Part shown: positions 15,308 through 23,640 of the stretch, one piece after another
Layout: every line of letters begins with the position of its first letter
How positions within the stretch are numbered: the stretch's first letter is position 1
Assembly: GCA_001816455.1 (NCBI GenBank)
Contig: MHCB01000039.1
Span: forward strand, 1 to 42,046
Direction of reading: 5' to 3'
From: Candidatus Blackburnbacteria bacterium RIFCSPHIGHO2_12_FULL_44_25
Lineage (GTDB): Bacteria; Patescibacteriota; Microgenomatia; UBA8517; UBA10165
DNA length: 42,046 nucleotides
The notes under the pieces: model-generated
Database searches by the model: none
What the model was told of the DNA's origin: nothing
What the model saw: the letters and a program-made list of their open reading frames with translations, nothing else
Program-made: the position numbers and the translations under genes

Positions 15308-16231
15308 TTACTTGAAACCGGCGTAGCCGCGGTAACATTCCTGGACGATCGGCAGGACTTGGTCAACGAGCCCGCTGGGCCCACCAATGGCGACCTGGGT
15401 CTGTTCGGTAACGGGTCCTCCCGTTTGACCATCAACCATCTTTCCGCCGGCCTCCCGGAGGATCAAGGCGCCGGCGGCCAGATCGTAGAAGCCCCCGACG
15501 GCGTCGGTGATCGTAAGCTGGCCACGCCCCGCAGCAACCTGCCGCTGCTGGTCAATGTTGCTTCCGGTCATCCGGAAACCCAGGTTGTCACCTGAGAGCT
15601 CCGTGAGCCTCCCCATGAGATCCAGCTTTCGGGAAGCGGTCTTCCCATTGAACAAGGCGTCCAAATAGACGCACCCGCCGGCAAGGCTAGCCTCGGCAGG
15701 CAGACGCAGTCGCATTGGAAGACTCGGGTCAGAAAAGGTCAGGAAAATTGCCTGTCCCCATGCTCTGTCTTCTCTCTTGAGAGGGAACAGGAAAGCACCC
15801 TTTCCGGCCTCGGCGACCAAGAGCTCCAGCTCGAAGGGGTGGAGGATTACCACCGACTGAGCACGATCCGCCTTGTGGACAGCCACGCCAATGGTTGAGT
15901 AGCGCTGCCCAGCAGCATAGCTGGACGTCCCGTCGAGGGGGTCAACATGCCAAGTGCAGCCGGTTCCTTCCTCGAAGCCACTCTCCTCCTCGTTGATAGC
16001 ATCCTCCGGAGCGCTGATGCGGATGATCCGCTTCATAGCCTCTCCGGACCGGAGATCTGCGACCGTGCGCGGTGTCATCCCTGCCTCGGCTTTGAACTCA
16101 ATTTGCAGGCGTTCCGGGGAGGCGCCGTGGATTCCAAGCAGGAGGCGTGCTCCTTCCAAGGCAGCCTCAGCTGCTATGAAAGTTGTGCCTTGCTCAAACC
16201 CGTTTTCCATAAGAGGGCCCAACGTCAACAT
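15308..16231 (-). CDS. Inositol monophosphatase-family phosphatase, GC-rich
   Basis: The 307-residue protein has IMPase metal-site signatures: NEEES (80-84), WHVDPLDGTSSYAAG with DPLDGT at 97-102, and DAVGGFYDLAAGALILREAGG with YDLAAG at 249-254 (usually WDxAAG). Substrates could be inositol phosphate, fructose-1,6-bisphosphate or PAP. The ATG at 16231 is preferred over an upstream TTG at 16237 because GGAAAGG (16239-16245) is seven bases from the ATG but only one from the TTG. The gene is strikingly GC-rich (two sampled 60-base lines give 55% and 67%) with GC-ending codons, unlike its neighbours, and has its own promoter, Shine-Dalgarno site and terminator. This points to recent acquisition as a self-contained unit. 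Confidence 0.87.
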   Translation of the reverse strand: MLTLGPLMENGFEQGTTFIAAEAALEGARLLLGIHGASPERLQIEFKAEAGMTPRTVADLRSGEAMKRIIRISAPEDAINEEESGFEEGTGCTWHVDPLDGTSSYAAGQRYSTIGVAVHKADRAQSVVILHPFELELLVAEAGKGAFLFPLKREDRAWGQAIFLTFSDPSLPMRLRLPAEASLAGGCVYLDALFNGKTASRKLDLMGRLTELSGDNLGFRMTGSNIDQQRQVAAGRGQLTITDAVGGFYDLAAGALILREAGGKMVDGQTGGPVTEQTQVAIGGPSGLVDQVLPIVQECYRGYAGFK

Positions 16232-16291
16232 AACCAATCCTTTCCTGTGCCTAAACTAAGTGTAAATGTGCAGACCAACTCTGCAGCCTAC

Positions 16292-16320
16292 ATTATACTA
16301 TAAGACACACAAAAAAGCAA
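16292..16320 (-). promoter_or_regulatory. Promoter of the IMPase gene
   Basis: TTGCTT (16315-16320), a 17-base spacer and a perfect TATAAT (16292-16297) lie on the minus strand. The leader is about 50 bases, includes a small hairpin (GCAGA/TCTGC, 16270-16284) and ends in a good Shine-Dalgarno site. This conventional layout contrasts with the short-leader genes around it. Confidence 0.7.
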
Positions 16321-16322
16321 GT

Positions 16323-16352
16323 TTGCAATAATTATCCGAATATCTTTATACT
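16323..16352 (+). promoter_or_regulatory. Divergent promoter of the GT-C-like gene
   Basis: TTGCAA (16323-16328), an 18-base spacer and TATACT (16347-16352) lie back to back with the IMPase promoter; the two -35 boxes are only two bases apart. The leader of about 60 bases contains a small hairpin, GGTTAA/TTAACC (16396-16411), just before the ATG at 16422. Confidence 0.5.
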
Positions 16353-16421
16353 CTTCATTGTGCTAGATCTATCTACAAAGCCCCGAGTAAAAATGGGTTA
16401 ATTTTTTAACCAATTTAGCTT

Positions 16422-18374
16422 ATGAAAATGGAAAAGGGCCTTCTGCTCATCATCACCATATACACGATCGTGATTCTGCTTATGTTGCCCTTAAGGGAGG
16501 TCGGTTATCATATGGACTTTGGCTATCATCACGCAGTTCGTGATTTTCTTCAATCAGGCATTCTTAAAAACCACACAGCCGTCGTACCAAGCTTCATTTT
16601 ACAAGAATTGTGGGGAGCCCTATTTAGTTATTTGTTGGGATTTTCATACAAAACTCTTCATATATCAGTTATAGTTTTATTTTTCTTCGGAATCATAGCC
16701 TTTTACAAAACATTAAGAGAACTAAACGTAAGTCAAACTAAGTCAGTAATTTTTACCACCACGTTGTTGGTTTTTCCCCATCTTCTGCGTTTTGTATTCA
16801 CTTTCATGACCAATATTCCTCATCTTTCTCTCGAATTGATTTCTTTGCTTTTTGGAATTTGGGCTATAAAAAGAAACTCTTGGCGGGATGCCTTTTGCTC
16901 GAGTGCGTTCGGCATGTTTGCGTTTTTAATTAGAAACTTTGGTATTGTCATGCCAATCTCTTTATTTATCGTGTTTGTCATAAAATCGTATTATGATAGG
17001 AAGTTTTATTTTAAGCATTTGCTCGCAATTGCTATTCCAGCACTGTTTATTTTTTCTGCCTATTATTACTGGCTGATTGTTGGGGACAACATTACCTCAG
17101 GACAATATTACTATGTGTATAACCACTTAGTAGAAACCAAGCGCCACCTATTTCCTCCAAACATAAAATATGTGGCAACTTATTATCATTCATATATTGG
17201 CTATTATTACCGTGTTTGTCTTTTTGTACTTCTACTCTTCACAATTCTTTTACCACTTGTCATGATGCTTAAAGTTCCATCCTTAGAAACTATCAAAAAA
17301 AGCAAAGGCTTCCTATTGCGCACCTTATTTATAGGCTCAGTGCTTTTTGCACTCATCTATATAAAGATAATTCAAGATCATGGATGGAGACTTGAAGGGG
17401 TATACTGGCGGATTTATCTGCCGTTAATTGGACCACTCTCTTGGGGTCATGTCCTATATCGTTATGTTAGTGGCAATAGTTACTTTCTTAGAGTGATTCT
17501 GTATTTTTTATCCTACGCGACGATTCCATTAGCAATTTTTGCAGGAGGGGTAATGATTTATAAATCACACTTAATGTTTTTCGAGCTTAAAAAAATTAAG
17601 AATTTTTTTAACAATAAACTGTTGATTGGCGCTCTTGTAGTTGCGGGTTTCATATTTCAAAAACAACTCGCAGCATACTTTTTTCTTTATCACGAGTCAG
17701 CACATGACGCCTTCGGACTTTGGGTCTTCTGGGCTATAGTTCTGGCTGTTTTTATACATACTTTTGTATTTCGGCACAGGGAAAAATTAGTATCACTTGA
17801 CGCTTATTTTTCTTTGTTTTTCTGGCTATCTCTCATTTTTCAATTATTTATGTTAATGATATACGACACCGGGTTAGATTTTGAGTATATGTTTGCTCTA
17901 TTTCCACTAGCAATCCTTATTTTTGCTATCGTTTTTAGAGAAGCGCCACTTAGCCCGTTTCGCACACTGGCCATTACGCTAACGCTTGTTTTGATCGGGC
18001 TACACTGGGCAAGAAAAGACTATCAGAGTATAGGTTGGGCTTGGGAAAGATCAGCTCAACAAGTTAACCGTGGACTAATTGAGCCCCGGCAAGTGGGTAT
18101 AAATACATGGGCATGGATGCCGTATTGGTATTATGAAGCAGGTTACCCGATAGAGTTGGCAAAGCAAGGTGGAGACAGAAGAAAGGTATACATCCATACA
18201 TGGACGGAGGTACCCTCTCTTGAACAAGATCATACTAAGCCGTATCTGGGTATTGGGGAGTGCAATACGCTAGAGTGGTCCGAACGTGATATAAAGATTA
18301 TTGACCGTTTTTATGAAAGACAATTGTTGTTCATCAAAAAAGAATTTTGTGCTTACTTATGGCAAGCAAAATGA
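16422..18374 (+). CDS. GT-C-like multi-membrane glycosyltransferase
   Basis: The 650-residue protein begins with a membrane segment, then the loop REVGYHMDFGYHHAV, where D32 is placed like the catalytic acid of GT-C (PMT/ArnT-type) enzymes. About eleven or twelve further hydrophobic segments follow, and the last ~100 residues (from DYQSIGWAWERS) are soluble and probably extracytoplasmic. Such enzymes use polyprenyl-phosphate sugars to glycosylate lipids, polymers or proteins on the outer face. Donor and acceptor cannot be read. It differs from the discoidin-bearing GT-C proteins downstream. No Shine-Dalgarno site is seen; a second in-frame ATG lies two codons in. Confidence 0.72.
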   Translation: MKMEKGLLLIITIYTIVILLMLPLREVGYHMDFGYHHAVRDFLQSGILKNHTAVVPSFILQELWGALFSYLLGFSYKTLHISVIVLFFFGIIAFYKTLRELNVSQTKSVIFTTTLLVFPHLLRFVFTFMTNIPHLSLELISLLFGIWAIKRNSWRDAFCSSAFGMFAFLIRNFGIVMPISLFIVFVIKSYYDRKFYFKHLLAIAIPALFIFSAYYYWLIVGDNITSGQYYYVYNHLVETKRHLFPPNIKYVATYYHSYIGYYYRVCLFVLLLFTILLPLVMMLKVPSLETIKKSKGFLLRTLFIGSVLFALIYIKIIQDHGWRLEGVYWRIYLPLIGPLSWGHVLYRYVSGNSYFLRVILYFLSYATIPLAIFAGGVMIYKSHLMFFELKKIKNFFNNKLLIGALVVAGFIFQKQLAAYFFLYHESAHDAFGLWVFWAIVLAVFIHTFVFRHREKLVSLDAYFSLFFWLSLIFQLFMLMIYDTGLDFEYMFALFPLAILIFAIVFREAPLSPFRTLAITLTLVLIGLHWARKDYQSIGWAWERSAQQVNRGLIEPRQVGINTWAWMPYWYYEAGYPIELAKQGGDRRKVYIHTWTEVPSLEQDHTKPYLGIGECNTLEWSERDIKIIDRFYERQLLFIKKEFCAYLWQAK

Positions 18375-18427
18375 TATTACTTCCAAGATAATAGTTAATT
18401 CCCCAAAGTCTTTTGATATGAGCTAGT

Positions 18428-18448
18428 GCTTCTAAATTATTTAGAAGC
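18428..18448. promoter_or_regulatory. 21-bp palindrome upstream of the methyltransferase gene
   Basis: GCTTCTAAAT and ATTTAGAAGC form a perfect inverted repeat around one base. It ends 10 bases before the extended -10 element (18459-18467) and so overlaps where a -35 would lie, an operator-like position. It could instead be a hairpin ending the upstream transcript, though no T-run follows. AGCTAGTG occurs on both sides (18421 and 18471). Confidence 0.4.
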
Positions 18449-18458
18449 AGCTCTAGGA

Positions 18459-18467
18459 TGTTACAAT
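18459..18467 (+). promoter_or_regulatory. Extended -10 promoter element for the methyltransferase gene
   Basis: TG-T-TACAAT is an extended -10 box one base from consensus. Transcription would begin near 18474, four bases before the GTG at 18478 and seven before the second GTG at 18481. The string TGTTAnAATTCT is shared with the element at 4764. Confidence 0.45.
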
Positions 18468-18477
18468 TCTAGCTAGT

Positions 18478-19056
18478 GTGGTGAAAAATATTTTTCGTTT
18501 TAGCGCTTATAGTACTACTCAAGAATTCAGAGGCTCGCTGATTGTAGAAACCTACAAAAACTGGTTAACAAAAAATGACCGAGTATTGGATGTAGGTTGC
18601 GGGACAGGCATAGTGTCAAAGCAACTGGCCGATTACTTTAAAATAAAAATAGTTGGGTGTGACATAAAAAACTACCTGAAAAGAGACATAAAGTTTGTGA
18701 AGATGGCATATAAAGATAAACTACCGTTACCCAAAAACAGCTTTGATACCGCTATGCTTAATGATGTTCTGCACCACGCAGATTGGGATGATCAAGAAAT
18801 ACTATTAAGAGAAGCGCTTAGAGTAAGCAAGAAGGTACTGCTATTTGAAGTGCAACCAACTCTTGTGGGTAAATTATGTGATTATATTCTTGGTAAAATT
18901 TACTATAAAAATATGTTGATACCATTCACATTCAGAACATCTTCTCAGTGGGAGACATTATTTAAAAGGTTACCAATCAGGAGGTGGAAAACCAAAAAAG
19001 TTAAAAGACCCTTTTTCTATCCTTTTTCTCATATTGCGTTTTGCTTAGAAAAATAG
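18478..19056 (+). CDS. Class I SAM-dependent methyltransferase
   Basis: The 192-residue protein has SAM motif I VLDVGCGTGIVSKQLA, acidic D of GCDIK, the post-I stretch LPLPKNSFDTAMLNDVLHHADW and a VLLFEVQP strand, i.e. a compact Methyltransf_11-type domain. It may methylate a sugar, lipid or glycan end; the basic, hydrophobic C-terminus (KRPFFYPFSHIAF) could approach the membrane. Two GTG codons in a row (18478, 18481) may serve as start and neither has a Shine-Dalgarno site. It overlaps the upstream extension of the following gene but ends 26 bases before that gene's preferred ATG. Confidence 0.82.
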   Translation: MVKNIFRFSAYSTTQEFRGSLIVETYKNWLTKNDRVLDVGCGTGIVSKQLADYFKIKIVGCDIKNYLKRDIKFVKMAYKDKLPLPKNSFDTAMLNDVLHHADWDDQEILLREALRVSKKVLLFEVQPTLVGKLCDYILGKIYYKNMLIPFTFRTSSQWETLFKRLPIRRWKTKKVKRPFFYPFSHIAFCLEK

Positions 19057-19082
19057 CTATTCTTTGTATTGAGTTAGAAAAT

Positions 19083-20348
19083 ATGCAAATTCTAGACCTA
19101 TCTTTAAAACCCCAAATAAAAGGTGCCAAGCATTGGTATCAAGAAATCAATCAGTTATATCACCCAACCGGAGAGTTTGAACAGGATTCTCAAGAGTTAG
19201 TTTATTCTTATGGAAATTTAAACTCCACAAAGTTTGTTCCGATCCTTCTTAAGGAGTGGCTTTACCTGGTTAAAAAAGATGGTTATTTAGTAATAGATTA
19301 TCAACCAAATAAAGAGTGTAACTTGAAAAAACTAGAAGAACAGATGTGGTGGTTGTGGATGGGTAAGTACGACATAGTCTTCCATGGACCTATAAAAACT
19401 AAAGAACTGAAGAACTTAAGAACAAAAGAACTCGAGAGGTTTGTAAAAAACGCCCCGAGCCAACCGGTAATGCCAAAAGGCGACGAGGAGGGAATCTTTA
19501 GATTTGTCTGCAAAAAGATTGAATCAACTAAGACCCCTGGTGACTCAATAGACAAGTGGACATTTGGGATGATCACAAAGGGCGAAAGAAATGATTGGAT
19601 AGAGGAAATAATTGCCGCAATCCACAAACAGAAAATTCCCAATTACGAAATAATCGTTTGCGGAACATACTTTGACCGAAAAGAAAAAAACTTTACCTAC
19701 ATTCCATTCAAAGAAAGAGACGACAAGGGATGGATAACTAAAAAAAAGAATCTAATTGTCCAAAAAGCAAAATACGAAAACCTATGCATCATGCACGACA
19801 GGATAGTGCTTGGTAACAATTGGTTTTCAGGGGTTAAAAAGTATGGCAATTGTTTTGAGCTTATGTGTGTTAAACAAACTCTTCGTGGTAGCGGCCTAAG
19901 AACAGGCGATTGGATTACTTATGGCGGGAAGACTCTGGACGTGCCTTACGGGATCGCAAAGTTAGACTACGAAGATTGGGATGAATATATTTATGTTGGC
20001 GGAATGCTCACAACTCTTAAAAAACAGATAGCAGTTAAAGCTCCATGGAATGAAATTCGTTATTGGGGGGAAGAAGATGTTGAATTGACTTTTAGACAAA
20101 GAGATTTGGGATACATTGCAAGGTACAATCCATACTCTTCAGTTGAGGCCCTTACTTGGAGATTTGGAGATTTGCCCTCAAAGTATTATCCCTCAGAAGG
20201 TTTTTTGCCGAAAGACATGTTGGTCCGAAGACTCCTGCGCCAAATAAACAAAGCCGTCTTTTCTGTGCCATTATTGAAAAAAATCACATCCCCCTTTGTT
20301 ACAATGCTTGTTAAATCACGGGTTTATAAATTTATAACAACACATTAA
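19083..20348 (+). CDS. Bifunctional-looking protein: degenerate methyltransferase half fused to GT2
   Basis: The protein is 421 residues from the ATG at 19083; a TTG at 19041 would add 14 residues and overlap the previous gene. Residues ~1-148 resemble the C-terminal half of a class I methyltransferase (ILLKEWLYLVKKDGYLVIDYQP) but lack the glycine-rich SAM motif. From ~158 a GT2 domain starts (WTFGMITKGERNDWIEEIIAAI), with YEIIVCGT, an MHDRIVL stretch (H238-D239) in place of a classical DxD, and the acceptor-side WGEEDVELTFRQRDLG. A C-terminal amphipathic, basic tail follows. The donor is unknown. The missing SAM loop suggests the N-terminal half is now structural. Confidence 0.68.
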   Translation: MQILDLSLKPQIKGAKHWYQEINQLYHPTGEFEQDSQELVYSYGNLNSTKFVPILLKEWLYLVKKDGYLVIDYQPNKECNLKKLEEQMWWLWMGKYDIVFHGPIKTKELKNLRTKELERFVKNAPSQPVMPKGDEEGIFRFVCKKIESTKTPGDSIDKWTFGMITKGERNDWIEEIIAAIHKQKIPNYEIIVCGTYFDRKEKNFTYIPFKERDDKGWITKKKNLIVQKAKYENLCIMHDRIVLGNNWFSGVKKYGNCFELMCVKQTLRGSGLRTGDWITYGGKTLDVPYGIAKLDYEDWDEYIYVGGMLTTLKKQIAVKAPWNEIRYWGEEDVELTFRQRDLGYIARYNPYSSVEALTWRFGDLPSKYYPSEGFLPKDMLVRRLLRQINKAVFSVPLLKKITSPFVTMLVKSRVYKFITTH

Positions 20349-20375
20349 GCTCAAGAGTAAAGTATGATTCTTTAA

Positions 20376-22805
20376 ATGGCCCCGGTGAAAATTCTACGAC
20401 CAATTAATAAATACGGTCTATGGCTTTTGGAAAAACGGTGGTTTATCGTATGCGTCATTTTAATATTTTTAGTAACATTTTTAGCATTTGAACAAACGCT
20501 AAAAATGTATTTATGGACTGATATTTATTCATTGATTTACAAAGTAAATCATCCCCATGAGCAAGCTGGAGTTTATGGAACAGGTATCTTAGGCCGCGAT
20601 GGCCCGTATAGATGGACCGCTGTATTTTTCTTGCCGTTTTATCTTCTTTTTGGCCTAGAGCCGAAAGGATATTACCTAGTTGGGATTATTTTCTATTTCC
20701 TTGCATCAATGACTGTTTATTTTTTCGCAAAGATCTTAACAGAGAATAAGAAAATTGCCCTAGGCGCCTCACTAATTTTTGCTTCTGGTTATGTTGGATC
20801 AAGCTCGCTTTATGAAATCGACGACAGCTATCATAACTTAATCTCCGCGATACTGCTGACTCTAACTGCAGCTTTTTACTATAAATTTATAAAATCGAAG
20901 CGATGGCTTTTTTACATTATAACCCTGCTTTTGTATTTCACTACAATGGAGGTAGCGTATATCAGAGCCCACGGCATTTTTCTGTTTATATTATGCATGG
21001 AGGTACTGTTTAACCTCAATATTACAAAGTCCTCGCTTCGAATGGCACCATTTTTAATAGGTTACCTGTTTAACTACGTATTTTCCACGGGAAACTATTT
21101 ATCACTAACAGGCAATACAGGCAATACCTCATTAATCCAAAGTTTTATAAGGGTTGTGTTTATAGACCGAAACTTTACGTATCTTTTGACTCCGTTTCAA
21201 ACACTAGAAAATATATTTATTCCAGATAAATTTAACTTACCATTGTGGATTTTTATAGTCATTCTCTCGGGTGTCCTAATTTGGAAAAAAAACAAGATCC
21301 TGCTTTACTCTTTAATATTTACAGTTTCGAACTTTTTAGTTTATTTTTTATATTACCCACAAGGAGTACAGCAAACAGCACATCGCTACCTTAACCCCTC
21401 GTTTGTAGGAAGCTCAATCTTTTTAAGCAGCCTGATGTATTTTTTGTTTCAAAGGAAGTATAAATATTTATACTTCCTTCTCGTAGGTTTTGTTGTTGTT
21501 TTCAATTTAACCCAGGTAAGAGGATACCAGGAGTCCCTGGTACTGGGAATTAGCCAACCATCGAGGAAATTTTGGGAATCACTTAAAAGCCAAATACCTT
21601 CACTTCCAAAAGGTTCAGCTCTGTACTTTGATATTAAAAACGAAGGAAGTAGTAAACCTGCATATGTTAATGCGATTACTGTTGGTGCCATGCCTGGTCT
21701 GGTTTCATTTGCTACTCATTACGATCTAAACCAAAAGGAGTTATTCCTGCCAGAAACTTTTGATGAACTTTTGGAGTTACTTCACAAAAACAAGGTTAGT
21801 ACCAACAATTTTTACACCTTCTTTTATAGCCTAGACACTGGAATTGTTAACACTACAGAAACCACAAGAAATGCTCTCTTTAGCAACCCATCAAAATTTC
21901 TTATCAAAGATCTTTCTAATGTTAATATTAAGCACACCTCACCGGCAATATTAGATTTTACTTTGAGTGTAAAGTTAGATTTTCAAGAGCCTGAGCTGCG
22001 CGAAGCCAGCTCGGGTATCCTTATGCAATATCTTCCCTACCTATCGTCTAAACAGAATTTTTACAAGACAGCCACCTTCACTGCTTCCTCTCAAGCAAAA
22101 TACACCGAAATTTCCAATATACACGACCAAAATCCGAGTACTAGCTGGAGAGCTTTTAATGATTTTATTCACAATAGTGAGCCAATAGAAGTTACAGTTG
22201 ATTTAGGCGTTATTAAAAGAATAGGCGGGGTGAAAATTGTACCGGCTGCATTTGGCAGGATACCAACCAAATACACCTACGAATGCTCCCAAGACGGAGA
22301 AAAATGGGGAAACCCCGTCAATTTTGAGAAGAAAGTAGATAAAGTAACCACTTACGTAGATAAATTCAGTGAAACTCTATGCCAATTTATCAAACTTAGG
22401 ATTTACGATACTGTTTTACATGACTCGCCACAGATATCAGAAATGGAAGTATTAGAGAATAACTTTGAGGATCTAAACTTCGAACTTGCTGATAAAGTGA
22501 ACAAGAACCCATTTTTATACGCAGCCTCACCAGATCAGCGGGAACTGTTAATAAAGTATATTATCAAAAATGGATACGAGGGGGATATATGTGTTCTGAC
22601 TGATAAGTTCAAACCTACAGAGCCTCAATGTCAGAAATATAAATTTCAACTGGGTACTCTCAACGGATCGCTACAAGTTAGACAAGGAGGCACAGTAATA
22701 CAAAAAATCAAGTTTGTTACCCCTCCTGAAATTCGAGTTAATGTAATGAAATTAACTCTCGAACACTTGACATATAAACAACTTGAAAAAGTTGAAAACC
22801 AATAA
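20376..22805 (+). CDS. GT-C-like membrane glycosyltransferase with C-terminal discoidin (F5/8 type C) domain
   Basis: The 809-residue protein has about twelve membrane segments (to ~400), with the first outer loop KMYLWTDIYSL (D49) and GILGRDGPYRW. A connecting region (400-560) carries LYFDIKNEGSSKPAY and YTFFYSLDTGIVNTTETT. At ~565-695 lies a discoidin-like beta domain (TASSQAKYTEISNIHDQNPSTSW, shown here only in parts: TASSQ, NPSTSWRAF, VTVDLG, KYTYECSQDGEKW, SEMEV). The last ~100 residues form a further module with two cysteines (ICVLTDK, QCQKYKF). The discoidin fold usually binds glycans, so the enzyme may be tethered to its polymer. It is a close paralogue of 23627-26050. A TATGAT at 20363-20368 would place the transcript start at the ATG. 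Confidence 0.78.
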   Translation: MAPVKILRPINKYGLWLLEKRWFIVCVILIFLVTFLAFEQTLKMYLWTDIYSLIYKVNHPHEQAGVYGTGILGRDGPYRWTAVFFLPFYLLFGLEPKGYYLVGIIFYFLASMTVYFFAKILTENKKIALGASLIFASGYVGSSSLYEIDDSYHNLISAILLTLTAAFYYKFIKSKRWLFYIITLLLYFTTMEVAYIRAHGIFLFILCMEVLFNLNITKSSLRMAPFLIGYLFNYVFSTGNYLSLTGNTGNTSLIQSFIRVVFIDRNFTYLLTPFQTLENIFIPDKFNLPLWIFIVILSGVLIWKKNKILLYSLIFTVSNFLVYFLYYPQGVQQTAHRYLNPSFVGSSIFLSSLMYFLFQRKYKYLYFLLVGFVVVFNLTQVRGYQESLVLGISQPSRKFWESLKSQIPSLPKGSALYFDIKNEGSSKPAYVNAITVGAMPGLVSFATHYDLNQKELFLPETFDELLELLHKNKVSTNNFYTFFYSLDTGIVNTTETTRNALFSNPSKFLIKDLSNVNIKHTSPAILDFTLSVKLDFQEPELREASSGILMQYLPYLSSKQNFYKTATFTASSQAKYTEISNIHDQNPSTSWRAFNDFIHNSEPIEVTVDLGVIKRIGGVKIVPAAFGRIPTKYTYECSQDGEKWGNPVNFEKKVDKVTTYVDKFSETLCQFIKLRIYDTVLHDSPQISEMEVLENNFEDLNFELADKVNKNPFLYAASPDQRELLIKYIIKNGYEGDICVLTDKFKPTEPQCQKYKFQLGTLNGSLQVRQGGTVIQKIKFVTPPEIRVNVMKLTLEHLTYKQLEKVENQ

Positions 22806-22809
22806 CCTT

Positions 22810-23640
22810 ATGGAATTAAGAAAGACAACTCTCCATAAAAAATACAAACTGAAAGATCAAGGGGATATGCCCAAATATACAGTCTTAGAATTTAGGCCAA
22901 AAAAAACACCATACTGCTTATGTATACCTGTGATTAACGAGGGCCAAAGAATAAAACGCCAACTTGAAAAGCTACGAAAATATACGAATGTTGTAGATGT
23001 CTTATTATTAGACGGAGGTAGCATAGACGGATCAACAACTCCAGAGTTTCTCAAAAAAAACAAAGTTCGCGCACTGCTTGTTAAAAAAAGTAAAGGTTGG
23101 CAAGCAACCCAGCTTAGGATGGGTTTTGGGTATGCAATTAAACAAGGATACAGCGGCATAATACAAATAGATGGAAACAATAAAGATAGTGTTTCAAGTA
23201 TTCCACTTTTTATTAAAGCTCTTGAGCAAGGTTTCGACTACGTACAAGGGTCACGCTTTATTAACGGCGGTAGGGGTATAAATACCCCCCTTTCCAGAGA
23301 ATTAGGAATCCGTTTGTTAATGTCTCCACTATTAAGCCTTGCCGCAGGCCATAGATATACTGATGTAACAAACGGCTTTAGGGCCTACAGCGCTCGTTAT
23401 CTCGCGCACCCTAAAGTTCGACCATTCAGAAAGATATTTCAAAAATACTCACTTAACTTTTACTTATGTGTCCGTGCTAATCAGATAGGGCTATCAACAA
23501 AAGAGGTGCCAGTAGGGAGGCGATATCCAGCTGGGAAAGTACCAACAAAAATAACTGGTATCAGAAAAAACTTTGATATTTTCCTAGAAGCGCTTAAGGC
23601 AGCACTCGGAATTTATAACCCAGAACATGAAAGTTTTTAA
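22810..23640 (+). CDS. Glycosyltransferase family 2 (polyprenyl-phosphate sugar synthase-like)
   Basis: The protein is 276 residues from the ATG at 22810, four bases after the previous stop; a TTG at 22783 is an alternative overlapping the upstream gene. GT2 features are CIPVINEGQRI, LLLDGGSIDGST (65-76), the metal-site IQIDGNNKDS (D121) and GSRFINGGRG, then RELGIRLLMSPL and TDVTNGFRAYS, the pattern of dolichyl-phosphate mannose or glucose synthase-type enzymes. Such a protein would load a sugar onto a polyprenyl phosphate, which is exactly the donor that GT-C enzymes use. It lies between two GT-C-discoidin paralogues and overlaps the second by 14 bases, so a dedicated donor-supply role is a reasonable inference. 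Confidence 0.85.
   Translation: MELRKTTLHKKYKLKDQGDMPKYTVLEFRPKKTPYCLCIPVINEGQRIKRQLEKLRKYTNVVDVLLLDGGSIDGSTTPEFLKKNKVRALLVKKSKGWQATQLRMGFGYAIKQGYSGIIQIDGNNKDSVSSIPLFIKALEQGFDYVQGSRFINGGRGINTPLSRELGIRLLMSPLLSLAAGHRYTDVTNGFRAYSARYLAHPKVRPFRKIFQKYSLNFYLCVRANQIGLSTKEVPVGRRYPAGKVPTKITGIRKNFDIFLEALKAALGIYNPEHESF

Noticed and set aside
15947-16303. Open frames on the plus strand opposite the IMPase gene
   Set aside because: High G+C removes stop codons and leaves long false frames; the minus strand carries all IMPase motifs plus promoter, Shine-Dalgarno site and terminator.
16463-16472. Third copy of the CACGATCGTG core
   Set aside because: It is only 10 bp, inside a coding sequence, and has no GACAAACAT arms; chance occurrence is likely.
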